A stretch of DNA of 64,000 bases, taken from NCBI GenBank assembly GCA_028280265.1, contig JANQMD010000046.1, positions 41,856 through 105,855 on the forward strand, in the 5' to 3' direction. Shown piece after piece: positions 8,632-16,339 of the stretch. Positions within the stretch are counted from its first letter, which is position 1. Every line of letters begins with the position of its first letter. The stretch is from Flavobacteriaceae bacterium (lineage in GTDB: Bacteria; Bacteroidota; Bacteroidia; Flavobacteriales; Flavobacteriaceae). A program made the position numbers and the translations under genes. Under the pieces are notes generated by a model. It searched no databases. It worked only from the letters and a program-made list of their open reading frames with translations, and had not been told where the DNA came from.

Positions 8632-9346
8632 GATGGATGATCTGTAAAATATTTTTAATCGTATCGATATCAGAATAGCTAAGTTGGGTCTCATCAAACA
8701 ACTTAGAACTGTTCATCGAAATTTTTGGTATGGTGATGCTTTCTACTTGTTTGGTTGCCGAACAGTGAATCTCTCTAAATCCATGCACCAGAAATAATTT
8801 TGCATTTTTTGGATTGATACCTCCTCCTGGGAGGATAATTACATCGGTTTGAGATTGTAACTTTTTCAAAAGTTCAATCCCTTTTTCAGCACTTGTATTT
8901 TGACCAGAACTTAAAACTCTGTCAACTCCAATGTTTTCAAGTCTGGTAATAATCTCAAATGGGTTGGGAACCCAATCAAAAGCACGATGAAAGGTAAAAC
9001 TCATTGGCTTTGAAAGTTCAATCAACTCTTTCGTTCTTGGGAGATCGATGCTTTGATCTGACAATAAAACTCCTGACACGATTCCCGCACATCCCAATTC
9101 TTTACAAAATACGATATCCTGTTTCATGACTTCAAACTCATCATCCGAATAGGTAAAATCACCACTCCTAGGACGTATGAGTACATGAACAGGAATCGAA
9201 AGATTTTTCATTACCTTTTGAATCAATCCATGAGAAGGCGTAACACCACCTACAGCCAATTCAGTGCACAACTCAATACGATGAGCCCCAGCTTTTTCGG
9301 CATTGATCGCTGATAGGTACGAATTTGCACAGATTTCTAAAAGCAT
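8621..9346 (-). CDS. cutC: CutC family protein
   Basis: CutC proteins are TIM-barrel proteins historically linked to copper tolerance. The biochemical role is not settled. The 241 residues are full length. The N-terminus LEICANSYLSAINAEKAGAH, then RIELCTELAVGGVTPSHG, and the later HRAFDWVPNP and LSSGQNTSAEKG segments are the family hallmarks. It lies between the hexosaminidase (102-base gap, upstream on this strand) and the beta-mannosidase, whose start codon it overlaps by 11 bases, so all three are probably co-transcribed. That context suggests a role in sugar breakdown rather than metal handling, but this is inference only. Confidence 0.93.
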   Translation of the reverse strand: MLLEICANSYLSAINAEKAGAHRIELCTELAVGGVTPSHGLIQKVMKNLSIPVHVLIRPRSGDFTYSDDEFEVMKQDIVFCKELGCAGIVSGVLLSDQSIDLPRTKELIELSKPMSFTFHRAFDWVPNPFEIITRLENIGVDRVLSSGQNTSAEKGIELLKKLQSQTDVIILPGGGINPKNAKLFLVHGFREIHCSATKQVESITIPKISMNSSKLFDETQLSYSDIDTIKNILQIIHHEN

Positions 9347-9448
9347 GATATATTTAAAAGATTAAAAGATTCAAGGGTTGAAAAATTATTAGGTCTTTAG
9401 ACTGCGTCATTTTCAAATTGCTAAATTGTTACATTTTCAAATTACTTA

Positions 9449-11770
9449 TTATTCAATCACAATTTCATCAATAAAGGTCCAAGCTCTATTTCCTGCCCCT
9501 TGTTTTCCCTCTGGAATCACTCCGTAATTTGGAATGATTAGCACCACTTTTTTGGCAATCATTTGAGATAGAGTATTAAAAGTCATTTCAGATGAAATTA
9601 CCGTGGATGTATTCTCATCATTCACAATAAACTTGTTTGCAACTATGCCATCATCTTCTAAAGTAATTCTCGCAGCGATGTGCGTTGGTGCATATATCCA
9701 CTGTCCGTTTCCGTTGTGAAATCTCATTGAGATAAACTTAATATCAACAGGCTTTTCGAATTCAATTTCAATTTCAACATCTTGTCCCCAAAAGCCCAAC
9801 CATTCTTTATCTCCGTATCGTTTGTTATTCCCTGAAATTCCATTTATCAAGGCTTGTTTTCCTCCTGCATTGTAAGAAGGGTGTGGCTCCTTATCAATCG
9901 TTATTTTAGCACCAACTCCTTTGTGAACATTGATCATTTGCTCAAATGCATTCCCTAGAACTTGCTCATTATTTTTTACAAAAGCCTTGATCGTCATTGA
10001 GCTATCTACATCAATAGGAGTCAGATATTCTCTATTTGGATAGCCTCCATCTGTAGAAAAATAAATAGGGTAGGTGTTGGAAGTGGTATTCAACTCATAA
10101 GTTAATTTACCATCAGTATTTTTCAATTCTCCTGTTACCTCATAGATATGATTGGCATAATTCACGTTTTGCTGATCCAATCGTTTTTGAAACCGTTCCA
10201 AACGAGTGATGAAATTCTTATAATCTCTTTTCTCAGGTGAAGACCAAAGAACTTCGCTTAATGCAATAGCTCTGGGAAAAGCCATGTACTCAACTTTTTT
10301 CTCATCAGGCATGTATTCGGTCCATACATTTCCTTGTGCACCTAAAACATATTTTGATTCTTCTTCGTTTAGTTCTTCTGGAATAGGATTGAAAGCATAT
10401 ACTTTCTCTAAGGGTAAAAATCCGCCTATAGCCAAAGGCTCATTTTCGTTATCTGACTGGTAATAATCGAAATAGCAATGTGAGGTAGGTGTTAAAATTA
10501 CATCATGCCCCTCTTTGGCAGCATCTACGGCACCTTTGGTTCCTCTCCATGACATCACTGTTGCATTAGGTGCCAGTCCACCTTCTAAAATTTCATCCCA
10601 TCCTATGATCTGTTTTCCTTTCGAATTGATGTATTTCTCCATCCGCTGTATGAAATAACTTTGGAGTCCGTGTTCATCTTTAAGTCCTTTTTTACGAATT
10701 AACGTTTGGCAATATGAACAGTTTTTCCATCGAGTTTTTGGCGCTTCATCTCCACCTATGTGAATGTATTTCCCAGGAAATAACTGAACAACTTCATCAA
10801 TTACATCTTCTAAGAATTGAAATGTTTTCTCGCTAGGACAATACACTTCTTCAAAGACACCCCATTTGGTGGCAACTTCAATTGGTTTTTGGGTCGCTGA
10901 GTTGTCAGACTGAGCTTGTCGAAGTCCTGTCAAAGCACAGCCCAATTCAGGATATGCAGCAATGGCAGCTTGCGAATGCCCTGGCATTTCAATTTCAGGA
11001 ATAACGGTAATTTGTCGTTGTTGTGCGTAAGCAACAATGTCTTTGATTTGTTCTTGTGTATAGTATCCGCCATATCTCTTTCCGTCAAACTGATGAGGTT
11101 GGTCGCTGTAATGACCGATCAATGTCTCCTTTCTGTAGGCAGCAATTTCCTGAAGCTTTGGATACTTTTTAATTTCGATTCGCCATCCCTGATCTTCTGT
11201 CAAATGCCAATGAAAAGTATTCATTTTCAATTGTGACATGAGATCGATGTATTTTTTAATAAAATTGACGGAATACATATGTCTTGCTACATCCAAATGC
11301 ATTCCACGGTATAAAAATTGGGGCTGATCCTTGATCTTTAAGCATGGAAGAGCAATGGGTTTTTCTCTGTTAATTTCAATTGGAAAGAGTTGCAAAAGTG
11401 TTTGAACTCCATAGAATGCACCTTTTTCTGTTTTGGCATCAATTAGAATTTGATTCGGTGTGATATGCAATTCGTACCCTTCTTCATGAGAAATTTTCTC
11501 ATTGATGTTTAAGAAGATTTTTTGCTGACTTTCTTCATGTAAAGAAATGCCTACCTCTTTTTCTAAAAACAGGGTCAGGTATTCAGAGGTACTTATGAAC
11601 TCTGAATTTGAGACAAGGGATATTTCTTTTTGAAATACAAAAGAACCTTTTGTTAAGGTTTGTTCTAACGGTTTTGGAATGATTGCAATTTCCTCAATTT
11701 TTTGTGGCTTTTGCTCACATCCAATTGAAAGAAATACAATCAAAAGAACCCAATAATATTGATAACGCAT
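9449..11770 (-). CDS. Beta-N-acetylhexosaminidase, GH20 family lipoprotein
   Basis: This enzyme removes terminal beta-linked GlcNAc/GalNAc by substrate-assisted catalysis. The 773-residue form starts at the ATG at 11770, giving the lipoprotein signal WVLLIVFLSIGC; an earlier in-frame start at 11803 would add 11 residues before it. Domains in order are a GH20b N-domain (about 25-140), a TIM barrel (150-510) with HWHLTEDQGW and the catalytic pair Asp341-Glu342 in HIGGDE, a chitobiase-type C-terminal segment, and a discoidin-like (F5/8 C) end with YNAGGKQALINGI. The last module is shared with the divergent GH92 enzyme. A GLRQAQ segment at about 282-287, after YPELGC, is extra relative to the usual family sequence and is encoded by a short repeat. 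It probably shares a substrate with the flanking mannosidases. Confidence 0.94.
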   Translation of the reverse strand: MRYQYYWVLLIVFLSIGCEQKPQKIEEIAIIPKPLEQTLTKGSFVFQKEISLVSNSEFISTSEYLTLFLEKEVGISLHEESQQKIFLNINEKISHEEGYELHITPNQILIDAKTEKGAFYGVQTLLQLFPIEINREKPIALPCLKIKDQPQFLYRGMHLDVARHMYSVNFIKKYIDLMSQLKMNTFHWHLTEDQGWRIEIKKYPKLQEIAAYRKETLIGHYSDQPHQFDGKRYGGYYTQEQIKDIVAYAQQRQITVIPEIEMPGHSQAAIAAYPELGCALTGLRQAQSDNSATQKPIEVATKWGVFEEVYCPSEKTFQFLEDVIDEVVQLFPGKYIHIGGDEAPKTRWKNCSYCQTLIRKKGLKDEHGLQSYFIQRMEKYINSKGKQIIGWDEILEGGLAPNATVMSWRGTKGAVDAAKEGHDVILTPTSHCYFDYYQSDNENEPLAIGGFLPLEKVYAFNPIPEELNEEESKYVLGAQGNVWTEYMPDEKKVEYMAFPRAIALSEVLWSSPEKRDYKNFITRLERFQKRLDQQNVNYANHIYEVTGELKNTDGKLTYELNTTSNTYPIYFSTDGGYPNREYLTPIDVDSSMTIKAFVKNNEQVLGNAFEQMINVHKGVGAKITIDKEPHPSYNAGGKQALINGISGNNKRYGDKEWLGFWGQDVEIEIEFEKPVDIKFISMRFHNGNGQWIYAPTHIAARITLEDDGIVANKFIVNDENTSTVISSEMTFNTLSQMIAKKVVLIIPNYGVIPEGKQGAGNRAWTFIDEIVIE
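10908..10930. repeat. Short CTGAGCTTGTCGAAG repeat inside the GH20 gene
   Basis: The plus strand carries CTGAGCTTGTCGAAGTCC within the coding sequence. On the gene strand it reads GGACTTCGACAAGCTCAG and encodes GLRQAQ. The intergenic copy at 14863-14881 (CTGAGCGGCGTCGAAGGG) and the lipoprotein gene at 42324-42343 carry related text. Confidence 0.6.
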
Positions 11771-11776
11771 TTTTAG

Positions 11777-11784
11777 TATCTTCG
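11777..11784 (+). promoter_or_regulatory. Possible -7 element for the GH92 gene (TATCTTCG)
   Basis: TATCTTCG differs from TAnnTTTG at one position and lies 29 bases before the GH92 ATG, in the 42-base space shared with the divergent GH20 gene. The opposite strand offers TATTTTTA for GH20. Both are weak matches. Confidence 0.35.
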
Positions 11785-11812
11785 GAGTCATAAAAATAAA
11801 CAACTCAATCTA

Positions 11813-14722
11813 ATGAAGAATACTTCTTGGCTTCTAATCCTTTTTTTTGTCACTATTTTCTCGTGTAAAAATAGAGAAACCCCTTCAGAAGCTACAAAAG
11901 ATCAGCCTCTTATTTCTTATGTAAACCCTTTCATAGGGACTGGCGGACATGGACATACGTATCCTGGTGCTACCATGCCTTTTGGAATGATGCAGTTAAG
12001 CCCAGACACACGTCTAGATGGTTGGGACGGTTGTTCAGGATACCATTATTCCGATGAGTACATCTATGGATTTTCTCATACGCATCTTAGTGGAACAGGT
12101 GTTTCTGATTATGGAGATATTTTGCTAATGCCTACAAATAAGGTTGTATTCAACAATGGTGCTGATGGAAAAGCGGGATATCGCGCTCATTTTTCTCATG
12201 ATAATGAAGTTGCAGAACCTGGCTATTACAAAGTTCATTTGGATGATACAAATATTGATGTGGAACTTACGGTCTCTGAGCGAAGTGGGATTCATAAATA
12301 TGAGTTTCCCAAAGACGCACAGCAAATTGTTCTATTGGACTTAGAGCATAGAGACGAGGTTTTAGAAGCAAAAATCAATAAGGTAGATAAGAAGTCAATA
12401 TCTGGTTACCGCCATTCGAAAGCGTGGGCTACCAAGCAGATGTTGTTTTTCCATATGAACTTCTCACATGCAATTAAAACAATTACATACAATAAGAACA
12501 GAACCATAGCGGGGGTTGAATTGGAGAACCCGAACAACGATCCCGTTTACGTAAAAGTGGGTATTAGCCCAGTGGATGAAAATGGTGCTAAAAAGAACCT
12601 AGAAACTGAAATAGGAAATAAAACTTTCGATCAGGTAAAAAAGGAGGCTCAAGACAAATGGGAAAGTCAATTGGAAAAAATTGTCATTGAAAGTGAAAAT
12701 GTAAATGATAAAACCAACTTTTACACATCTATGTACCATGTAATGATTGCTCCAAACCTGTATCAAGATGTGGATGGGAAGTACAGGGGTATGGATTTAA
12801 AAGTACATGAGGCCAAAGATTTTGATTATTACACAGTATTCTCTTTATGGGACACCTACAGAGCAGCGCACCCGTTATATACAATCTTAGAACAGGATAG
12901 GACCAATGATTTTATCAATACTTTTCTAGCCAAGTACGACGAGGGAGGAATTATGCCTATTTGGGATTTATCGGCTTGTTACACAGGATGTATGATAGGA
13001 TATCATGCAGTACCTGTAATTGCTGATGCTTATCTGAAGGGAATTCGAGGATACGATACTAATAAAGCTCTGGAAGCGATGAAGCACTCGGCTACTCAAA
13101 ACCACCTTGGGCTGGAAAGCTATAAAGAATTCGGATTTATTCCTGTGGAGAAGGAATCAGAATCGGTTTCTAAAACGTTGGAATATGCTTATGACGATTG
13201 GACCATTGCTCAAATGGCAAAAGTGATGGGGAAAGAAGAGGATTATAAGACCTATTCGGAGCGTGCTCAATACTATAAGAATATTTTTGATCCAGAAAGT
13301 CAGTTTATGCGTGGGCGCTTTCGTAATACTTGGTTTTCTCCCTTCGATCCTTATGAAGTAAATTTCAATTACACGGAAGCCAACTCATGGCAGTATAGTT
13401 TCTATGTCCCTCAAGATATTTCTGGATTTATCGAATTGATGGGAGGAAAGAAAGGCTTAGAAGATCAGCTAGATGAACTGTTTTCGGCCAAACAAGAAAC
13501 TTCGGGAAGAAATCAGGCAGATATTACAGGATTGATTGGTCAATATGCTCATGGAAATGAACCAAGTCATCACATGGCTTATTTGTACAATTTTGTGAAC
13601 AAACCATACAAAACACAAGAGAAGGTTCGTCAGATTTTAACCGAGTTATATACAAACACACCAGATGGAATTTCTGGGAATGAGGATTGTGGACAAATGA
13701 GTGCATGGTATATTTTTAGCTCCCTAGGATTTTATCCAGTAACGCCTGCATCCAATGAATACATTATTGGTTCACCATTATTCGATAAAGCAACCATCAA
13801 CCTAGAGGGAGGAGAGAAGTTTACAGTTGTTGCTGACAATTTATCTGAAGAAAACAAATACATAAAGTCGGTATATCTAAATGGTAAGGAACATCCATAT
13901 TCTTTTCTTACACACAAGGACATTACCAATGGCGGAAGTCTGGTTTTTGAAATGACCAACGTACCCACCAGTTGGGGTACAGAGGATAAGCATGTGCCTA
14001 AGACAGAGATCAATGAGCACAAAATTATCCCAGCACCCTTTATTGCTAAGGGAGATGTAGCCTTTAAAGGAAGTACAGAAGTTACATTGCAGTCGGTAGA
14101 GAAAGGAGCAGAAATTTTCTATGCACTAGGAGGGGATTTTGTGAAGTACACAAAACCGTTTACGATTTCCGAAAAATCCACCTTAAAGGTATATGCTCAA
14201 AAAGATGCATTAAAAAGTCCCACTATTACTACCGATTTTTACAAGATTGATCCGAATGTCAAAATTGAATTGAAAACAAAGTATGCAAATCAATACAATG
14301 CAGGAGGAGACAATGCTTTGATAGATGGAATCGTAGGAGCGAGGGATTTTAGAACAGGTACCTGGCAAGGATATTGGAACGAGGATGTTATTGCCATTGT
14401 AGACTTAGGAAAGAATAGAATGATGTCTTCCATTGAGGTTAACTTTTTAAGAGATCAAAGGAGTTGGATTTTCCTACCTGCCGAAGTGGAAATTCACATC
14501 TCTTTAGATGGAAAACGATTCCGAAAAATAAAAGATTGGAAATCACCTAAACCGTTTAATACTGATGAGGTAATCATTGAAAAAGTAAAGACGAAACAAA
14601 GAGTTAACATAAGATACATCAAAGTTGTTGCTAAAAAGTTAGGGAAACTCCCTAAATGGCATTTGGGATATCCTCACGATGGTAGATCGTGGATATTTAT
14701 TGATGAGATTACAATTCAATGA
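11813..14722 (+). CDS. GH92 alpha-mannosidase lipoprotein with C-terminal discoidin module
   Basis: GH92 enzymes are calcium-dependent exo-alpha-mannosidases that trim mannose from N-glycans and mannans. The 969-residue product has a lipoprotein signal (FFVTIFSCKN). VNPFIGTGGHGHTYPGAT near 37-54 starts the GH92 N-domain, and SLWDTYRAAHPL is in the helical barrel. The NEDCGQMSAW motif near residue 623 carries the general-acid Glu. After about 740 come a chitobiase-like beta domain (FKGSTEVTL) and an F5/8-type C module (QYNAGGDNALIDGI) very like the end of the GH20 enzyme. It is divergent from GH20 across 42 bases. Length beyond the usual 730-760 residues comes from these added modules. Confidence in the family is high; the exact linkage cut cannot be read. 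Confidence 0.95.
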   Translation: MKNTSWLLILFFVTIFSCKNRETPSEATKDQPLISYVNPFIGTGGHGHTYPGATMPFGMMQLSPDTRLDGWDGCSGYHYSDEYIYGFSHTHLSGTGVSDYGDILLMPTNKVVFNNGADGKAGYRAHFSHDNEVAEPGYYKVHLDDTNIDVELTVSERSGIHKYEFPKDAQQIVLLDLEHRDEVLEAKINKVDKKSISGYRHSKAWATKQMLFFHMNFSHAIKTITYNKNRTIAGVELENPNNDPVYVKVGISPVDENGAKKNLETEIGNKTFDQVKKEAQDKWESQLEKIVIESENVNDKTNFYTSMYHVMIAPNLYQDVDGKYRGMDLKVHEAKDFDYYTVFSLWDTYRAAHPLYTILEQDRTNDFINTFLAKYDEGGIMPIWDLSACYTGCMIGYHAVPVIADAYLKGIRGYDTNKALEAMKHSATQNHLGLESYKEFGFIPVEKESESVSKTLEYAYDDWTIAQMAKVMGKEEDYKTYSERAQYYKNIFDPESQFMRGRFRNTWFSPFDPYEVNFNYTEANSWQYSFYVPQDISGFIELMGGKKGLEDQLDELFSAKQETSGRNQADITGLIGQYAHGNEPSHHMAYLYNFVNKPYKTQEKVRQILTELYTNTPDGISGNEDCGQMSAWYIFSSLGFYPVTPASNEYIIGSPLFDKATINLEGGEKFTVVADNLSEENKYIKSVYLNGKEHPYSFLTHKDITNGGSLVFEMTNVPTSWGTEDKHVPKTEINEHKIIPAPFIAKGDVAFKGSTEVTLQSVEKGAEIFYALGGDFVKYTKPFTISEKSTLKVYAQKDALKSPTITTDFYKIDPNVKIELKTKYANQYNAGGDNALIDGIVGARDFRTGTWQGYWNEDVIAIVDLGKNRMMSSIEVNFLRDQRSWIFLPAEVEIHISLDGKRFRKIKDWKSPKPFNTDEVIIEKVKTKQRVNIRYIKVVAKKLGKLPKWHLGYPHDGRSWIFIDEITIQ

Positions 14723-14837
14723 TTCAATGATTTAATGTGATAATGAACCAATGTAGCAATGTGCCGATGAAACAATGTATCAATGAAATGATGTGTCAAT
14801 TTGATAATTTGAAAATGAAGCAATGTGTTAATTTGTC
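14723..14837. repeat. Degenerate CAATG-type intergenic repeat
   Basis: This is the first part of a 337-base gap between the GH92 and VOC genes. It consists of irregular units of 8-11 bases built on CAATG and GATGT, such as CAATGATT, CCAATGTAG, CAATGTGC and CAATGTATC. No frame, promoter or stable hairpin was seen. Confidence 0.6.
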
Positions 14838-14896
14838 AATGATGTCATTCTGAGGAGTTTTACCCTGAGCGGCGTCGAAGGGAAGCGACGTGAGAA
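14838..14896. repeat. Composite palindromic element (GTCATTCTGAG ... CTGAGCGGCGTCGAAG ... GTGAGAAT)
   Basis: The element begins ATGTCATTCTGAGG and contains CTGAGCGGCGTCGAAGGG. It ends AAGCGACGTGAGAAT, so its ends form an imperfect inverted repeat. It is visibly richer in GC than its surroundings. It seems to be the fuller form of the short element inside the GH20 gene. Confidence 0.65.
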
Positions 14897-14996
14897 TTTC
14901 AAAGTTTAAAAGTGGCAAAGATTCAAAGTTACAGAGTTATAGAGAGTCATGCTATAATGTATTGATTGGTAGATTGAAAAAGATTTTTGTAATATC

Positions 14997-15059
14997 ACTA
15001 ACAACTAACAACTAACAACTAACAACTAACAACTAACAACTAACAACTAACAACTAACA
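14997..15059. repeat. Heptanucleotide tandem repeat (ACAACTA)n abutting a start codon
   Basis: Eight perfect head-to-tail copies of ACAACTA run from 15001 to 15056, preceded by a partial copy. They end 3 bases before the ATG at 15060. The preceding 14897-14996 holds CAAAG-type degenerate repeats and no gene. Confidence 0.95.
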
Positions 15060-15476
15060 ATGATACAACCTTTCCATTTAGCCATTCCTGTAAAGAATTT
15101 AGAATTGTGCAGAGCCTTTTATAGAGATGTTCTTCATTGTGAAGAAGGCAGAAGCGATACACATTGGGTAGATTTCAATTTCTTTGGACATCAATTGGTT
15201 ATTCATCAAAAACAGGATTTTGATCCTCAACAAATCTCCAATCCAGTTGATGGACATGATGTTCCTGTTCCTCATTTCGGTGTTGTCCTAAGCTGGGACG
15301 ATTGGCAAGTACTTTCAGAGCGTTTGAAATCCTTAAATACTTTATTTGTTATTGAGCCTACCATTCGTTTTAAAGGAAAAATTGGTGAACAAGCTACCCT
15401 ATTTTTTAAAGATCCTGAAGGCAACGCATTGGAGTTTAAAGCATTTAAAGACATACAACAATTATTTGCAAAGTAA
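15060..15476 (+). CDS. VOC (glyoxalase/bleomycin resistance) family protein
   Basis: This is a 138-residue vicinal-oxygen-chelate fold protein. [20 protein letters not shown] at 6-25 is the classic first beta-alpha unit with a likely metal His. [17 protein letters not shown] follows, and [13 protein letters not shown] near the end supplies the second-half Glu. VOC members include dioxygenases and isomerases; the reaction cannot be told from this sequence. The stop overlaps the next start (TAATG), so it is translationally linked to the pseudouridine synthase. The start directly follows a heptamer repeat tract that takes the place of a normal leader. Confidence 0.85.
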   Translation: MIQPFHLAIPVKNLELCRAFYRDVLHCEEGRSDTHWVDFNFFGHQLVIHQKQDFDPQQISNPVDGHDVPVPHFGVVLSWDDWQVLSERLKSLNTLFVIEPTIRFKGKIGEQATLFFKDPEGNALEFKAFKDIQQLFAK

Positions 15477-16339
15477 TGCAAAACCTTGAAAATCATATCG
15501 CTTCAGTTCAACAAAACCCTATTCGATTACAAGAATATGCTGTAGGAATCTTCCAAAAATTATCCACACGATCAGCAGTAAAGAAAGCACTAAAAAAAGA
15601 GTTGATTTTGGTAAATGGTGTTCCTGGAAGTACTGCTCAGTTTATTAAAGGCGGAGAGGAAATTACGCTCCTACAAGCAGAGAAAGTACATAAACCGTTC
15701 GATTTGAAGCTTGAAATCATTTTTGAAGATGATTTTCTAGCAGTCATTAACAAACCTGCAGGGATTTCCGTGAGTGGCAACTCTTATCAAACCATAGACA
15801 ACGCTTTAGAACAAAATATCTCTCTAAGCAATCAACAAGATGCTGTAAGGCCTCGACCTGTACATCGTTTAGACAACCCTACCTCTGGACTCTTATTAAT
15901 AGGAAAAACAGCTAGCAGTATTCAACTACTTAACAAACTTTTTGAAAACAAAGAAATTCAGAAAACCTATCATGCGATTGCTATTGGTAAAATGAAAGAG
16001 GTTCATAAAATGACGCTACCAATTGACGGGAAAGAAGCGATCACGACGTACCAACGACTTAGTTTTCAAAGTTCAAATCGTTTTGGAATGCTCAATCTCG
16101 TAGAACTAACTCCCAAAACAGGCAGAAAACATCAACTCAGAAAGCATTTATATTCCTTAGGGAATCCAATTTTAGGAGATAAAGAGTATTTCATACAAGG
16201 CCATATTTTAAAAGGAAAAGGACTCTATTTACATGCTTCAAAATTGGTATTCGTTCACCCATTTACAAGCAAAGAACTCATCGTACAAAGCTCTTTACCG
16301 AAGAAGTTTTTAAAGATATTTCCTGAAAAGTCTTTTTAA
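15476..16339 (+). CDS. RluA-family RNA pseudouridine synthase
   Basis: This enzyme isomerises uridine to pseudouridine in RNA. The 287 residues contain an S4-like RNA-binding N-terminus (RSAVKKALKKELILVNG near 34-50), a catalytic HRLDNPTSG motif near residue 131 with the conserved Asp, and KTGRKHQLRKHL near 222-233. The S4 domain plus RluA catalytic domain points to RluC/RluD-like or TruC-like enzymes, and the target base cannot be assigned. It is coupled to the VOC gene by a TAATG overlap. Its last 62 bases are read on the other strand as the end of the MocR-type regulator gene. Confidence 0.9.
   Translation: MQNLENHIASVQQNPIRLQEYAVGIFQKLSTRSAVKKALKKELILVNGVPGSTAQFIKGGEEITLLQAEKVHKPFDLKLEIIFEDDFLAVINKPAGISVSGNSYQTIDNALEQNISLSNQQDAVRPRPVHRLDNPTSGLLLIGKTASSIQLLNKLFENKEIQKTYHAIAIGKMKEVHKMTLPIDGKEAITTYQRLSFQSSNRFGMLNLVELTPKTGRKHQLRKHLYSLGNPILGDKEYFIQGHILKGKGLYLHASKLVFVHPFTSKELIVQSSLPKKFLKIFPEKSF

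Noticed and set aside
10916..11236. Plus-strand open frame of 106 codons inside the GH20 gene
   Set aside because: Antisense shadow of the catalytic barrel.
6127..14722. Complete polysaccharide utilisation locus
   Set aside because: No SusC-like TonB receptor, SusD-like lipoprotein or dedicated regulator is present in the window.
14997..15059. Possible CRISPR array
   Set aside because: Units are 7 bases with no spacers, so it is a simple tandem repeat. The same applies to 38403-38431 and 63865-64000.
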